DNA from: Phycicoccus sp. M110.8
Lineage (GTDB): Bacteria; Actinomycetota; Actinomycetes; Actinomycetales; Dermatophilaceae
Reading direction: 5' to 3'
Assembly (NCBI RefSeq): GCF_032464895.1
Contig: NZ_JAWDIC010000003.1
Span: 310,001 to 374,000, forward strand
Length of the DNA stretch: 64,000 nt
Numbering within the stretch: the stretch's first letter is position 1; each line of letters begins with the position of its first letter. The notes beneath the pieces are model-generated. The model saw only the letters and a list, made by a program, of their open reading frames with translations. It was not told the origin of the DNA and searched no databases. A program made the position numbers and the translations under genes. Of this stretch, positions 51,352 through 59,130 are shown one piece after another.

Positions 51352-52395
51352 TCAGACCGTGGCCAGGTCGGCGGCAGCCGGGTCGCGCGGACCGGTCTCG
51401 GTGGTCTCGGCCTCGGGCAGGCGCAGCTCGGCCGGGACCTCGATGCCGTACATCGTCGCGGCGTTGAGGCCGAGGATCTTCTTCTTCTGCGCGGTGGTGA
51501 TCGGCGCGTACTCCGTCATGTCCTCGGGGATCTGGAAGTCGACGAACCGCTCGACGAGCCACCGCGGGGTCCAGATGGCGTAGTCGCTGGAGAAGAAGAG
51601 CCGGTCCTCGCCGATCCAGTAGAGGAGCTCGCCGAGGATCTGCGCGAAGTAGCGCGGCCGGGTGTGGATGAAGGGCATGGCCACGGCGAGGCCGCCGTAG
51701 ACGTTCGGCTCCTGGGTCGCGATCCAGCAGAAGTCCTCCAGCCGGGGCAGGCCGACGTGCTCGACGATGAAGTTGAGGTCGGTGAAGTCGGTGGCGACGT
51801 GGTCGATGTCGGCGACGTCGAAGGCGTCCCGGTCCAGTGGCCGGATGGTCGGGCCCTTGTGGATGTGGATGTTGGTGATGCCGAGCTTCCGGCACTCCTC
51901 GAAGTACCGGTACGCCCACGGGTCGGTGAGCTTCCAGCCGCGGGACTCGCCGTGCCACTCCGCGGTGTAGAGCTTCACGCCGGTGAACTTCATCTTCTCG
52001 TGGTCGGCGCGCAGGTCGTCGAGGCCCTGCTCGCCGTTGCGGGGGTCGAAGTTGTGGTTGTAGGTGAGCTTGCCGGGGTTCGCCGCCGCGAGCTCGAACG
52101 CCTCCTGCGTCTGCCCGAAGCCGTTCTTGTAGAACTCGGTGAGGGCGGCCGGCTGGAAGATGGCGTGGTCGACGTAGCCGTCCTCGAACAGGTCCTTCAT
52201 CAGCCGCTGACCACCCTGGTAGAGGTAGTCCTCGTAGGACCACACCTCCTCCTCGGGCGAGAGGTTGCGGTGGTAGTCGTAGAAGCAGTCGATGAACTGC
52301 TTGCCGTGCTCGTTGCGCAGGTTCTCCGGACGCGCGTCCCAGAGGGCGATGTGCGCATCGACGATGAAGTACTTCTCGCCGTCCTTGGTGTACAT
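51352..52395 (-). CDS. Amidohydrolase-family protein of the propane-monooxygenase-locus type
   Basis: The protein has 347 residues from the ATG at 52395, behind AGAAGGAGAAGG. It is a TIM-barrel amidohydrolase_2: KYFIVDAHIALWDARPENLR, LTYNHNFDPRNGEQGLDDLR, VKLYTAEWHGESRGWKLTDP, NIHIHKGPTIRPLDRDAFDV and FFSSDYAIWTPRWLV. The N-terminal metal motif reads H-I-A instead of the H-x-H usual in the superfamily, so metal binding or catalysis may be altered. Very similar proteins, as I recall them, follow the four hydroxylase genes in prm/mim operons, where they are needed for an active monooxygenase. Here it is the first gene after the operator. Confidence 0.88.
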   Translation of the reverse strand: MYTKDGEKYFIVDAHIALWDARPENLRNEHGKQFIDCFYDYHRNLSPEEEVWSYEDYLYQGGQRLMKDLFEDGYVDHAIFQPAALTEFYKNGFGQTQEAFELAAANPGKLTYNHNFDPRNGEQGLDDLRADHEKMKFTGVKLYTAEWHGESRGWKLTDPWAYRYFEECRKLGITNIHIHKGPTIRPLDRDAFDVADIDHVATDFTDLNFIVEHVGLPRLEDFCWIATQEPNVYGGLAVAMPFIHTRPRYFAQILGELLYWIGEDRLFFSSDYAIWTPRWLVERFVDFQIPEDMTEYAPITTAQKKKILGLNAATMYGIEVPAELRLPEAETTETGPRDPAAADLATV

Positions 52396-52477
52396 GGGCC
52401 TTCTCCTTCTCGCGACGCCGTCGTCGCGAACTGCAGCGACGGTAGGAGCGGCGAGAGGCCGCTGACAGGGGTGCGGC

Positions 52478-52515
52478 GTCTCAATGTGAGACCCCACCCC
52501 GTCTCACTTTGAGAC
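52478..52515. promoter_or_regulatory. Twin palindromic operator GTCTCA-N3-TGAGAC
   Basis: Two 15-bp palindromes, GTCTCAATGTGAGAC at 52478-52492 and GTCTCACTTTGAGAC at 52501-52515, are spaced 23 bp centre to centre. The pair is itself nested in a larger dyad with GGC and GCC ends (52475-52518). It lies 83 bases upstream of the amidohydrolase start and 64 bases upstream of the regulator start, so it is the expected binding site of the divergent HTH_8 regulator. Confidence 0.85.
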
Positions 52516-52578
52516 GCCGGCCCATGACTCTCCTCCCCTGCCCGGGTTACCGTTCCGGGGAGCGAGAGGAGGTCGAGG

Positions 52579-54096
52579 ATGACCGCCGACCACGAGGTTG
52601 CGCTGCCCCGCCGCGTGGGCGTGGCACCCGCGAGTCCGTGGGCCTCGTCCGGGGCGGCCGCCACCTCCGCACCCCCGTCCAAGCGCCTCCTCGCCTCGTG
52701 GCGGCGCAGTGAGGAGTACGGCGTCTCGCTGGAGTCCGTCGACCCCGTGTGGGCCGGCTCGGTCGTCAGCGACTCGCTGTTCTTCGAGTGCGGTCACGAG
52801 GTCCTGACCAGCCTGCACCGGACCCTCGCCGACGAGCCGCTCAGCCTGATGCTCACCGACGCCGACGGCCTGGTCCTCAACCGGTTCTCGGGCGACACGA
52901 GCCTGCTGCGCGCCCTCGACCGGGTGCACCTCGCGCCCGGTTTCGCGTTCTCCGAGCGCGAGGCCGGCACCAATGGCCTGGGGCTCGCCCTCGCCGACCG
53001 TGCCCCCTCCCTGGTCCGGGCCGAGGAGCACTACAGCGCGAGCCTGTGCACGTACACCTGCGCGGCGGTGCCGGTCATCGACCCCGTCGGCGGGCGCCTC
53101 GAGGGCTGCGTCAACATCACGACGTGGTCGCGCTCCTCCGCCGGCCTGCTCCTCGCGCTCGCGGAGTCGGCGGCCTCCACGACAGCGGCCCTCATGCTCG
53201 CCCGCTCCAGCGGCCGGACGGCGCGCTCGCAGGCGCGCGGTGCCGTCTTCCGCGTCCAGCGCGCACGCCTGGAGCCGGCGGCGGGCACCAGCCGGTCCAT
53301 GTCGGCGACCTGGACCGACGCCCTGGAGACCGCGACGTCGGCGGTCCGCGAGGGCCGCACCGTCGCCGCCGTCGGCGAGCCCGGGTCGGGGCGCGCCACC
53401 CTCCTCGGCCAGGCCCTGCGCCGCGCCCACCCCCGGATCCGCGTCCTGACCGCCGACGTCCCCGCCGCCGAGGACGTCGAGGCGTGGCTGTCCCTGTGGG
53501 TGCCCGAGCTGGCCAAGCCCGACACGGCCGTGGTCGTCGAGAACGTCGACGCCCTCCCGGCGTGGGCGGCATACGAGCTGCGGCAGCGCGCCACGGCGGC
53601 GGTCGGCGACCGGCCGCCCACGGCCGACGGTGGCCTGGTGTGGGCGGTGACCGCCCGGGACCTCGACACGGTGCCGGCGCCGCTGGCCCCGCTGGTCGGC
53701 AGCGTGGTGGAGGTGGCGCCCCTGCGCGAGCGCCCCGAGGACGTGCTGGCCCTGGCCCGGTGGGTGGCCCACCAGGCTCGCATGCGCGAGGTGGACTTCA
53801 CGCCGGCCGCCGAGCGCGCCCTGCAGGCCCACGACTGGCCGGGCAACGCCGACGAGCTCGTCAGGGTGGTCCACGACGCGGCGAGCCGCTCCGAGACGGT
53901 CGACGTCCGGCACCTGCCCCCCGCGTTCTCGACCCACCGCGCGCACCGCCTCTCGCGCATGGAGACCCTGGAGCGCGACGAGATCGTCCGCGCCCTGGCC
54001 CGCGACGGCGTGAGCGTCGGCGAGGCCGCGGTCGAGCTGGGCATGAGCCGCGCGACGCTCTACCGCAAGCTGCGGTACTACGGCGTCTCGCGCTGA
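52579..54096 (+). CDS. AcoR/MimR-like transcriptional activator (GAF, degenerate AAA, HTH_8)
   Basis: The protein has 505 residues with an AGGAGG site before the ATG. The N-terminal region has SKRLLASWRRSEEYGVSLES. A GAF domain lies at about 75-205 (FAFSEREAGTNGLGLALADR, SASLCTYTCAAVPVID). A degenerate AAA+ core at about 235-430 has GEPGSGRAT instead of a proper Walker A and lacks the GAFTGA loop that contacts sigma-54. The C-terminal Fis-type helix-turn-helix is EIVRALARDGVSVGEAAVEL followed by GMSRATLYRKLRYYGVS. It should act without sigma-54, as MimR-type regulators of propane oxidation do. It is divergent from the amidohydrolase operon across the twin operator. Confidence 0.9.
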   Translation: MTADHEVALPRRVGVAPASPWASSGAAATSAPPSKRLLASWRRSEEYGVSLESVDPVWAGSVVSDSLFFECGHEVLTSLHRTLADEPLSLMLTDADGLVLNRFSGDTSLLRALDRVHLAPGFAFSEREAGTNGLGLALADRAPSLVRAEEHYSASLCTYTCAAVPVIDPVGGRLEGCVNITTWSRSSAGLLLALAESAASTTAALMLARSSGRTARSQARGAVFRVQRARLEPAAGTSRSMSATWTDALETATSAVREGRTVAAVGEPGSGRATLLGQALRRAHPRIRVLTADVPAAEDVEAWLSLWVPELAKPDTAVVVENVDALPAWAAYELRQRATAAVGDRPPTADGGLVWAVTARDLDTVPAPLAPLVGSVVEVAPLRERPEDVLALARWVAHQARMREVDFTPAAERALQAHDWPGNADELVRVVHDAASRSETVDVRHLPPAFSTHRAHRLSRMETLERDEIVRALARDGVSVGEAAVELGMSRATLYRKLRYYGVSR

Positions 54097-55070
54097 GCCC
54101 GGCACTCCAGCAGTCGAGGACCAGCGGCCTCGACGTCCCAGCCGCCGTCGTGCAGCAGTTGCCGCCACTGCGCCTCGGTGCGCTCGCGGCCGCCCAGCAT
54201 GACGAGCATGTGCAGGTCCATCCACGGCGCCCAGTCCCAGCCCTCGCCGTCGGCGAGCACCGTCTCGACGACAACCAGCCGGGCACCGTCCGGCGCCGCC
54301 CGCCGGCAGGCGCGCAGGATGCGCAGGGCCTGCTCGTCGTCCCAGTCGTGCAGGACCACGGCCATGACGTAGGTGTCCGCCACCGGCACGTCGTCGAAGA
54401 AGCTCCCGGCGACGAAGCGGCACCTGTCCCCGGCCGGCGAGGTGGCCATGAGGGCGAGCGCCTGCTCGCGCACCGACGGCAGGTCCAGCACCGTCCCCGA
54501 CAGGTGCGGGTGCGCCTCGAGCACGGCGAGCAGGTTGGTGCCGGTGCCACCGCCCACGTCCACCACGGAGGTCGCCCCCGACCAGTCCCTCGCAAGCAGC
54601 ACCTCCCTGCGCTGGCGGGAGCCGGCCGCCATGGCGTCGTTGAACCGCGCCCCCTCGTCCGGGTGGCTCGACAGCCACTCGAACATCGGCATGCCGCGCT
54701 GCCGCTCGAACGCCGAGCCGCCCTCGCGCAGGGCCACGAGCAGGTCGGCCCACGCGGCATACCCGCGGTCGGTGTGGATGTCGACGAACGGCGCCACGGT
54801 CGCCGCGGCGTCCCGGCGCAGCAGGCGCGAGGTGTCGGTGTGGACGACCCCGTCGGGTCCGTTGTCGAAGACACCGACCGTCCGCAGGGCGCGCAGCAGC
54901 CGCGTGAGCTGCGCGGCCGGTATGCCGGTGTGCCCGGCCAGCTCCTCCAGCGGCACCGGCTCGTCGCCGACCCGGTCGGCGAGCCCGCTCTCGACGACGA
55001 CCCGGAAGGCCTGCGTCACCATGTAGCCGCCGAGCAGCCGCATGACGTCCTGGGTCGGTGGGAGCTCCAC
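54078..55070 (-). CDS. SAM-dependent O-methyltransferase (acetylserotonin/hydroxyneurosporene type)
   Basis: The protein has about 330 residues from the GTG at 55070; an ATG at 55043 is an alternative. An N-terminal dimerisation winged helix (VPLEELAGHTGIPAAQLTRL, LLRALRTVGVFD) is followed by a methyltransferase_2 domain with VVDVGGGTGTNLLAVLEAHP for SAM, TVLDLPSV, and VLHDWDDEQALRILRACRRA with the conserved H-D-W-x-D of this family. Such enzymes methylate hydroxyls on aromatic or polyketide products. Its end overlaps the converging regulator gene by 19 bases. A weak 6-bp hairpin (55109-55128) separates it from the SGNH gene. Confidence 0.88.
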   Translation of the reverse strand: MELPPTQDVMRLLGGYMVTQAFRVVVESGLADRVGDEPVPLEELAGHTGIPAAQLTRLLRALRTVGVFDNGPDGVVHTDTSRLLRRDAAATVAPFVDIHTDRGYAAWADLLVALREGGSAFERQRGMPMFEWLSSHPDEGARFNDAMAAGSRQRREVLLARDWSGATSVVDVGGGTGTNLLAVLEAHPHLSGTVLDLPSVREQALALMATSPAGDRCRFVAGSFFDDVPVADTYVMAVVLHDWDDEQALRILRACRRAAPDGARLVVVETVLADGEGWDWAPWMDLHMLVMLGGRERTEAQWRQLLHDGGWDVEAAGPRLLECRAQRETP

Positions 55071-55132
55071 GGTCCGGACGGTACGCGCGCGTGCGGGTCC
55101 CCGGGTCAGCCGTCTGCAGCAGGACGGCGGCC

Positions 55133-56770
55133 TCAGAAGTGGGACTTCAGGGCGCGCAGGACCCAGCCGAGGTGCTCGTCCGCCCAGCCCAGGGTGGACA
55201 GGGTCGAGTCCACGATCTGCGGTGGGAACCGGACGAGGGTGTCGCGCAGCACGAGGCGGTCGAAGTCCACGAGCACCGGGCCGGTCCGCGGCTCCCCGTT
55301 GGGGTGCCGGAACGCGACCCCGGCGGACTCCATGATACGGATCATCTCCTGCGCGATGAGGCCGTACCCCACCGTCGTCGGGTGCACGCCGTCGAGCGAG
55401 AAAAGCCCGCCCTGGTCGCGTCCGCCGCGCCCGTCGCCGCTGAGGAACCGGGAGTCGATCGCGGGTTGGAGGCCCTGCAGGGTCGCCGGCAGCGGGTAGG
55501 GCGTCCACCATGGCGGCCGGGCGTTGACGTCGTTGATGTACCTGCGCGCGGCGAGGCGGTCGAGCATGCCCGCGATGTCGAGCAGGTACCAGTCCCGCAC
55601 CGTCCCGTCCGGCGCACCGCCGCTGCGCTCGGTCCGCACGACGCCCTCGATGTCGGTGTTGAAGAGGTCGATCGCGTAGTCGACCGCGCGGGCCTCCGCC
55701 CCGGTGATGTGCACGTCGCGGCCGGCGTTGAACGCCTGGTCGGTGACCCACGGCCGGGAGTAGTAGGGGAAGTAGCGCGACCCCGGCTGCACCTTGCCGC
55801 CGATGCCGCGCGCGATCGGGGCGATCGTCACGTGGGGGACGGTGCACCAGATGACGTGCCGGGCGCGGATCCCCCGGACCGCGTCGACGACGTGGCCGAG
55901 CTCGGACCGGAAGTGCTCCGGGCGCCAGATCGTGTACTGGCCCTTGCCCGTCAGGGTGTCGTACCCGGGGCCGCTCCAGTGGACGGTGAGGTCGGTGACG
56001 GTGCGCAGGGCGTTGTTGGCGCCGAGGAACACGATGAGGGTCTCGATGCCGTCGTCGGTGTCGTCGTCCTTGTCCTCGCCGAGCCGGGCGGCCGCCTGGA
56101 AGACGGACAGCGTCTTCTCGGTGTCGCCGCGGGGGTAGACGCGCAGGGCGGCCCGCTCGCTGTTGTGCTCGACGACCTGCTGGAGCAGGTCGTCCTTGGG
56201 CGCCGTGACCTGCTGCTCGAGCAGCTCGGCCGTCCAGTCCAGCGCGTCCCGCAGGTCCCAGCCGTACATGCCGAGGTTGTGGTTGATGCCCGTCGCCGTC
56301 GGGGGTACGGCTCCCGGCCCTCGCTCCCAGTAGTCCTCGACGTCGTCCATGAACTGCCGGGCCCGGAACAGCGCCAGCGGCAGCTCCCACAGGCTGATCG
56401 CCGACCCCACCTGCGACTCCAGGTCGCGCATGAGCAGCTCGAGGTTGATGGGCAGGCCGCCGAGCCCCGGGTACCGCGGGTAGCGGAAGCCGTCGAGCCA
56501 CCCCAGCTCGTAGGCGATGATCGCGCCGTAGGACAGGTCGGTGTTGAAGACCGCCCCGCTCTGGAAGCCGTGGCTCAGCGAGTCCCCGATCACGACCAGG
56601 CGGTTGCGCGGCGTACCGGTCCACGCCTGCGGCGGCAGCGTGACGCCCACCGTGGCGTCGAAGCAGGGCACGCGTGGTCCCGCCGCCCGGGCCGCGAGGT
56701 CCTGCACCTCGTCGGGGGCGTCGGGCGGGACGGTCTCGGCCGTCACGGGGATGCGGGCACCATCGGTCAT
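55133..56770 (-). CDS. Large SGNH/GDSL-hydrolase-like protein
   Basis: The protein has 545 residues. SGNH landmarks are present: NRLVVIGDSLSHGFQSGAVF (block I Ser near 63), TLIVFLGANNALRTVTDLTV (block III Asn) and GGLFSLDGVHPTTVGYGLIA (block V Asp-x-x-His). There is no signal peptide, and the protein is about twice the usual length, with insertions between blocks I and III. It should be a cytoplasmic or unusually secreted esterase/lipase-like enzyme. A GAGAGGTG ribosome site lies inside the last copy of a 27-bp tandem repeat upstream. Substrate unknown. Confidence 0.82.
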   Translation of the reverse strand: MTDGARIPVTAETVPPDAPDEVQDLAARAAGPRVPCFDATVGVTLPPQAWTGTPRNRLVVIGDSLSHGFQSGAVFNTDLSYGAIIAYELGWLDGFRYPRYPGLGGLPINLELLMRDLESQVGSAISLWELPLALFRARQFMDDVEDYWERGPGAVPPTATGINHNLGMYGWDLRDALDWTAELLEQQVTAPKDDLLQQVVEHNSERAALRVYPRGDTEKTLSVFQAAARLGEDKDDDTDDGIETLIVFLGANNALRTVTDLTVHWSGPGYDTLTGKGQYTIWRPEHFRSELGHVVDAVRGIRARHVIWCTVPHVTIAPIARGIGGKVQPGSRYFPYYSRPWVTDQAFNAGRDVHITGAEARAVDYAIDLFNTDIEGVVRTERSGGAPDGTVRDWYLLDIAGMLDRLAARRYINDVNARPPWWTPYPLPATLQGLQPAIDSRFLSGDGRGGRDQGGLFSLDGVHPTTVGYGLIAQEMIRIMESAGVAFRHPNGEPRTGPVLVDFDRLVLRDTLVRFPPQIVDSTLSTLGWADEHLGWVLRALKSHF

Positions 56771-56786
56771 GACTGTCCACCTCTCA

Positions 56787-56867
56787 CCGGGGTGTGCCGG
56801 GCGGCACCCCTCCTCCGGGTATGCCGGGCAGCGCCTCTCGCCGGGGTGTGCCGGGCGGCGCCCGGGC
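56787..56867. repeat. Three imperfect 27-bp tandem repeats
   Basis: Units start at 56787, 56814 and 56841 with the pattern CCGGGGTGTGCCGGGCGGCR. Exact periodicity is 27 bases. They fill the gap between the CHAP gene and the SGNH gene; the middle unit contains GTATGCCG. The minus-strand reading A-R-H-T-P-A-R-G-A is open but has no ribosome site of its own. Confidence 0.75.
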
Positions 56868-56870
56868 GGG

Positions 56871-57638
56871 TCATCGCACCCGCTTGCGCGCGACCGTGAG
56901 CTTCCCCGCGGTCCTGGGTCCGTACTCGCCGTCGGCGACCAGTCCCCCGGCCCGTTTCTGGAAGGTCTTCACCGCGCCGGTGGTCATGGGCCCGAAGTCG
57001 CCGTCGACCTGCAGTCGCGACGCCTGGACCTTGTTGAGGCAGCGCTGCAGCTGCTTGACGAGCACCCCGGCGCTCCCCCGCTGGAGCATCGGCAGCCCCG
57101 GTGGCGCGAGGTCGCTGCCGGTCGCCGCCCCCCGCGCCGCCGCGTGCGCGGGCACCGCCGCCGCCACCGCTGACCGGGCGGTCCCGGCATACTCCGGGCG
57201 CCCGTAGCCGACGATGGTGGAGGCGTAGCGCGCCCGGCGCCGGCAGGCGTCGGAGGTGTTGCCCTCGATGGTGTAGACGACGCCGTCGCCCACGCCGGTC
57301 ACGAGGCCGATGTGGTCGATCGCGCCGATGCGGTTGGTCTCGTCCCAGTCGAAGAAGACGATGTCGCCGCGGCGGATGCCGGCGATGTCGACGTGCCACT
57401 GGCCCTCGCGACGGAAGCGCTCCGCGTGCCAGACCGTGAAGGCGTAGTCGCGCCCGAAGCAGACCGGCCCGGCGTTGCCAGAGGCGTTGGCCCAGTAGGT
57501 GATGCTCTGGTTGCACCACGGGGCCGTGGCGAAGACCGGCCCGTTGCGCTGGGAGTACCAGCGGGTGATCGTGTTCGGCCTGCCCGTCAGCCCGAGCGAC
57601 CGCTCGGCCGCCCTGACCATGTCGTCGACGCCGCTCAT
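56871..57638 (-). CDS. CHAP-like amidase with C-terminal peptidoglycan-binding domain
   Basis: The protein has 255 residues from an ATG overlapping the preceding stop. Residues 1-150 form a CHAP/NlpC-like cysteine peptidase domain: ATAPWCNQSITYWANASGNA with the catalytic Cys near 44, GDIVFFDWDETNRIGAIDHI with the His, and YTIEGNTSDACRRRARY. Residues 185-255 form a PG_binding_1 repeat, RGSAGVLVKQLQRCLNKVQA to VDGDFGPMTTGAVKTFQKRA. It should cut peptidoglycan stem peptides or amide bonds. No signal peptide is visible, so release would need a holin-like or non-Sec route. The coupled membrane protein upstream may provide it. Confidence 0.85.
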   Translation of the reverse strand: MSGVDDMVRAAERSLGLTGRPNTITRWYSQRNGPVFATAPWCNQSITYWANASGNAGPVCFGRDYAFTVWHAERFRREGQWHVDIAGIRRGDIVFFDWDETNRIGAIDHIGLVTGVGDGVVYTIEGNTSDACRRRARYASTIVGYGRPEYAGTARSAVAAAVPAHAAARGAATGSDLAPPGLPMLQRGSAGVLVKQLQRCLNKVQASRLQVDGDFGPMTTGAVKTFQKRAGGLVADGEYGPRTAGKLTVARKRVR

Positions 57639-59080
57639 GACTGCCCCTCCTGCCCTGCCGGACCACTGGGCTCGGCTGGCGCGGCCGCGGGGGGTGCGGA
57701 CGTGCCGCCGGCGGGTGCCCCGTAGATCCCCTGCGCGTCCGGGGCGCCGAACTCCTTCTCGAGCAGCTCGGCCTCCTCGTCCTCGCTCTGGTCCTTGCGC
57801 GCGTTCCCGGTGTCGCGCAGCTGGTCGAACTGGTCCTGCTGGGTGGCAGCGTCCGGCTCGTCGACGGGGCGGTCCTTGTCCGGCACTGCCGACCCGGCCG
57901 CCGGCACCTCCTCCTCGGTGCCGGTCGGCTCGCCGGTGCCCGCGGTCGCCGTGGCGGTCGCCTCGGCCGCAGGCGCCCCGTCGCCGGGCACCGGCGGGGC
58001 GGGCGCGGCCGCTCCCCCACCGTCGGCCGGGAGCAGGACGGCAGGCGGCTCGGCCTTGGCGTTGGGCAGCGGCGCTGCGGCGTCGCCGCCCGGCAGCCCC
58101 TCGAGCAGGTCCTGGGCCCGCTTGTCGAGCAGCCGGGACAGGGCCTGCTGGGAGAACCCGAACAGCAGCGCGTAGGCGAGGATCTGGCCCTGGTTGTCGA
58201 GGTTGGACAGGCCGGGGGCGAAGCCGCCCTTGATGGCGACGAGGCCGAGGATCGCGGTCATCGCCCCGAGCGGGAACTTGAGGACGGCGAGCGCCACCGG
58301 CACGTCGTAGGGGTTCGCCGTGCCCTTGAGGTTGCGGATCGACAGCACGGCGGCGAACGCTCCGCCGAGACCGCCCATGGCCGTGGCGACGAGGATGTCC
58401 GGTCCGGTGGGCTGGGCTCCCGGGCCAGCGTGGGACGGGCACGCGTTGACACCGTCATCGGCGGTCTTGAAGCACAGGGGGACCCAGCTCGGGCGTGCGT
58501 AGACGAAGACCAGGGTCACGACGACGCACACGAAGAGGAAGGCCGTGGCCAGCAGCACGATGTTGCGGAAGCTGCGCAGCTGCGCGTGCTCGAGATCGAG
58601 CTTCTCGTAGCTGTCGCCGACCAGCCGCCGCATCCGCGGGCGCAGCCGGGCGGTCGGCAGCGCGGTCAGCTCGGCGATGGTCGAGCGGCGGGGGTCGTCC
58701 CGGTGCAGCGTGGCGTTGGCGCGCGCCACCACCATGGGGATCTCCGCACGGAGCTCGGCGTCCGTGTACAGGTCGAGCATCGCGCTGCGCGCCGAGTGCA
58801 TGTTCCGGTATGCCGCCTCGACCAGCGTCCCGCGCCACCAGTTCGCGAGGCGGCCGGGGATGGGGTCGTCGCGGAAGGCCGCCGCACGCGCCCGCTCGAT
58901 GAAGCCGTCGACGCCGACCGCCACCATCTCCTGGGGCTCGGTGAGGTCGCCCCTCGCCCGGGCCGCGTCGACCCGCATCTTGAGCCGGTTGGTCTCGACC
59001 GCCACCTGCTGGACCCAGATCCGCCGGCGCGGCGCCGTGGCCTCCCCTCCCTGGGCTCCCCCCATGGTCACCACCCCCAC
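57635..59080 (-). CDS. Four-helix membrane protein with acidic disordered tail, unknown family
   Basis: The protein has 481 residues. Residues 1-165 are soluble and helical (RIWVQQVAVETNRLKMRVDA and similar). Four hydrophobic helices follow at about 168-192, 226-248, 262-284 and 296-316, the second and third Gly-rich (VATAMGGLGGAFAAVLSI). Residues 325-481 are an Ala/Pro/Glu/Asp-rich disordered tail ending in QEGQS. I recognise no family. The GTG at 59080 is used; an ATG at 59065 is a good alternative. Coupling (ATGA) to the CHAP gene suggests one complex. Fifty bases separate it from the BTAD regulator upstream. Confidence 0.7.
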   Translation of the reverse strand: MGVVTMGGAQGGEATAPRRRIWVQQVAVETNRLKMRVDAARARGDLTEPQEMVAVGVDGFIERARAAAFRDDPIPGRLANWWRGTLVEAAYRNMHSARSAMLDLYTDAELRAEIPMVVARANATLHRDDPRRSTIAELTALPTARLRPRMRRLVGDSYEKLDLEHAQLRSFRNIVLLATAFLFVCVVVTLVFVYARPSWVPLCFKTADDGVNACPSHAGPGAQPTGPDILVATAMGGLGGAFAAVLSIRNLKGTANPYDVPVALAVLKFPLGAMTAILGLVAIKGGFAPGLSNLDNQGQILAYALLFGFSQQALSRLLDKRAQDLLEGLPGGDAAAPLPNAKAEPPAVLLPADGGGAAAPAPPVPGDGAPAAEATATATAGTGEPTGTEEEVPAAGSAVPDKDRPVDEPDAATQQDQFDQLRDTGNARKDQSEDEEAELLEKEFGAPDAQGIYGAPAGGTSAPPAAAPAEPSGPAGQEGQS

Positions 59081-59130
59081 GCTCCCCGGGCCTGCGGCGC
59101 CCGTGTGCGCTCAGGGTGGCGGGTGGTGCG

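Noticed and set aside
52579-54096. Calling the regulator a sigma-54 enhancer-binding protein
   Set aside because: The GAFTGA loop is absent and Walker A is degenerate. High-GC actinobacteria generally lack sigma-54.
48593-54096. Propane monooxygenase locus
   Set aside because: Only accessory genes and the regulator are present; no di-iron hydroxylase, reductase or coupling-protein gene is in the window.
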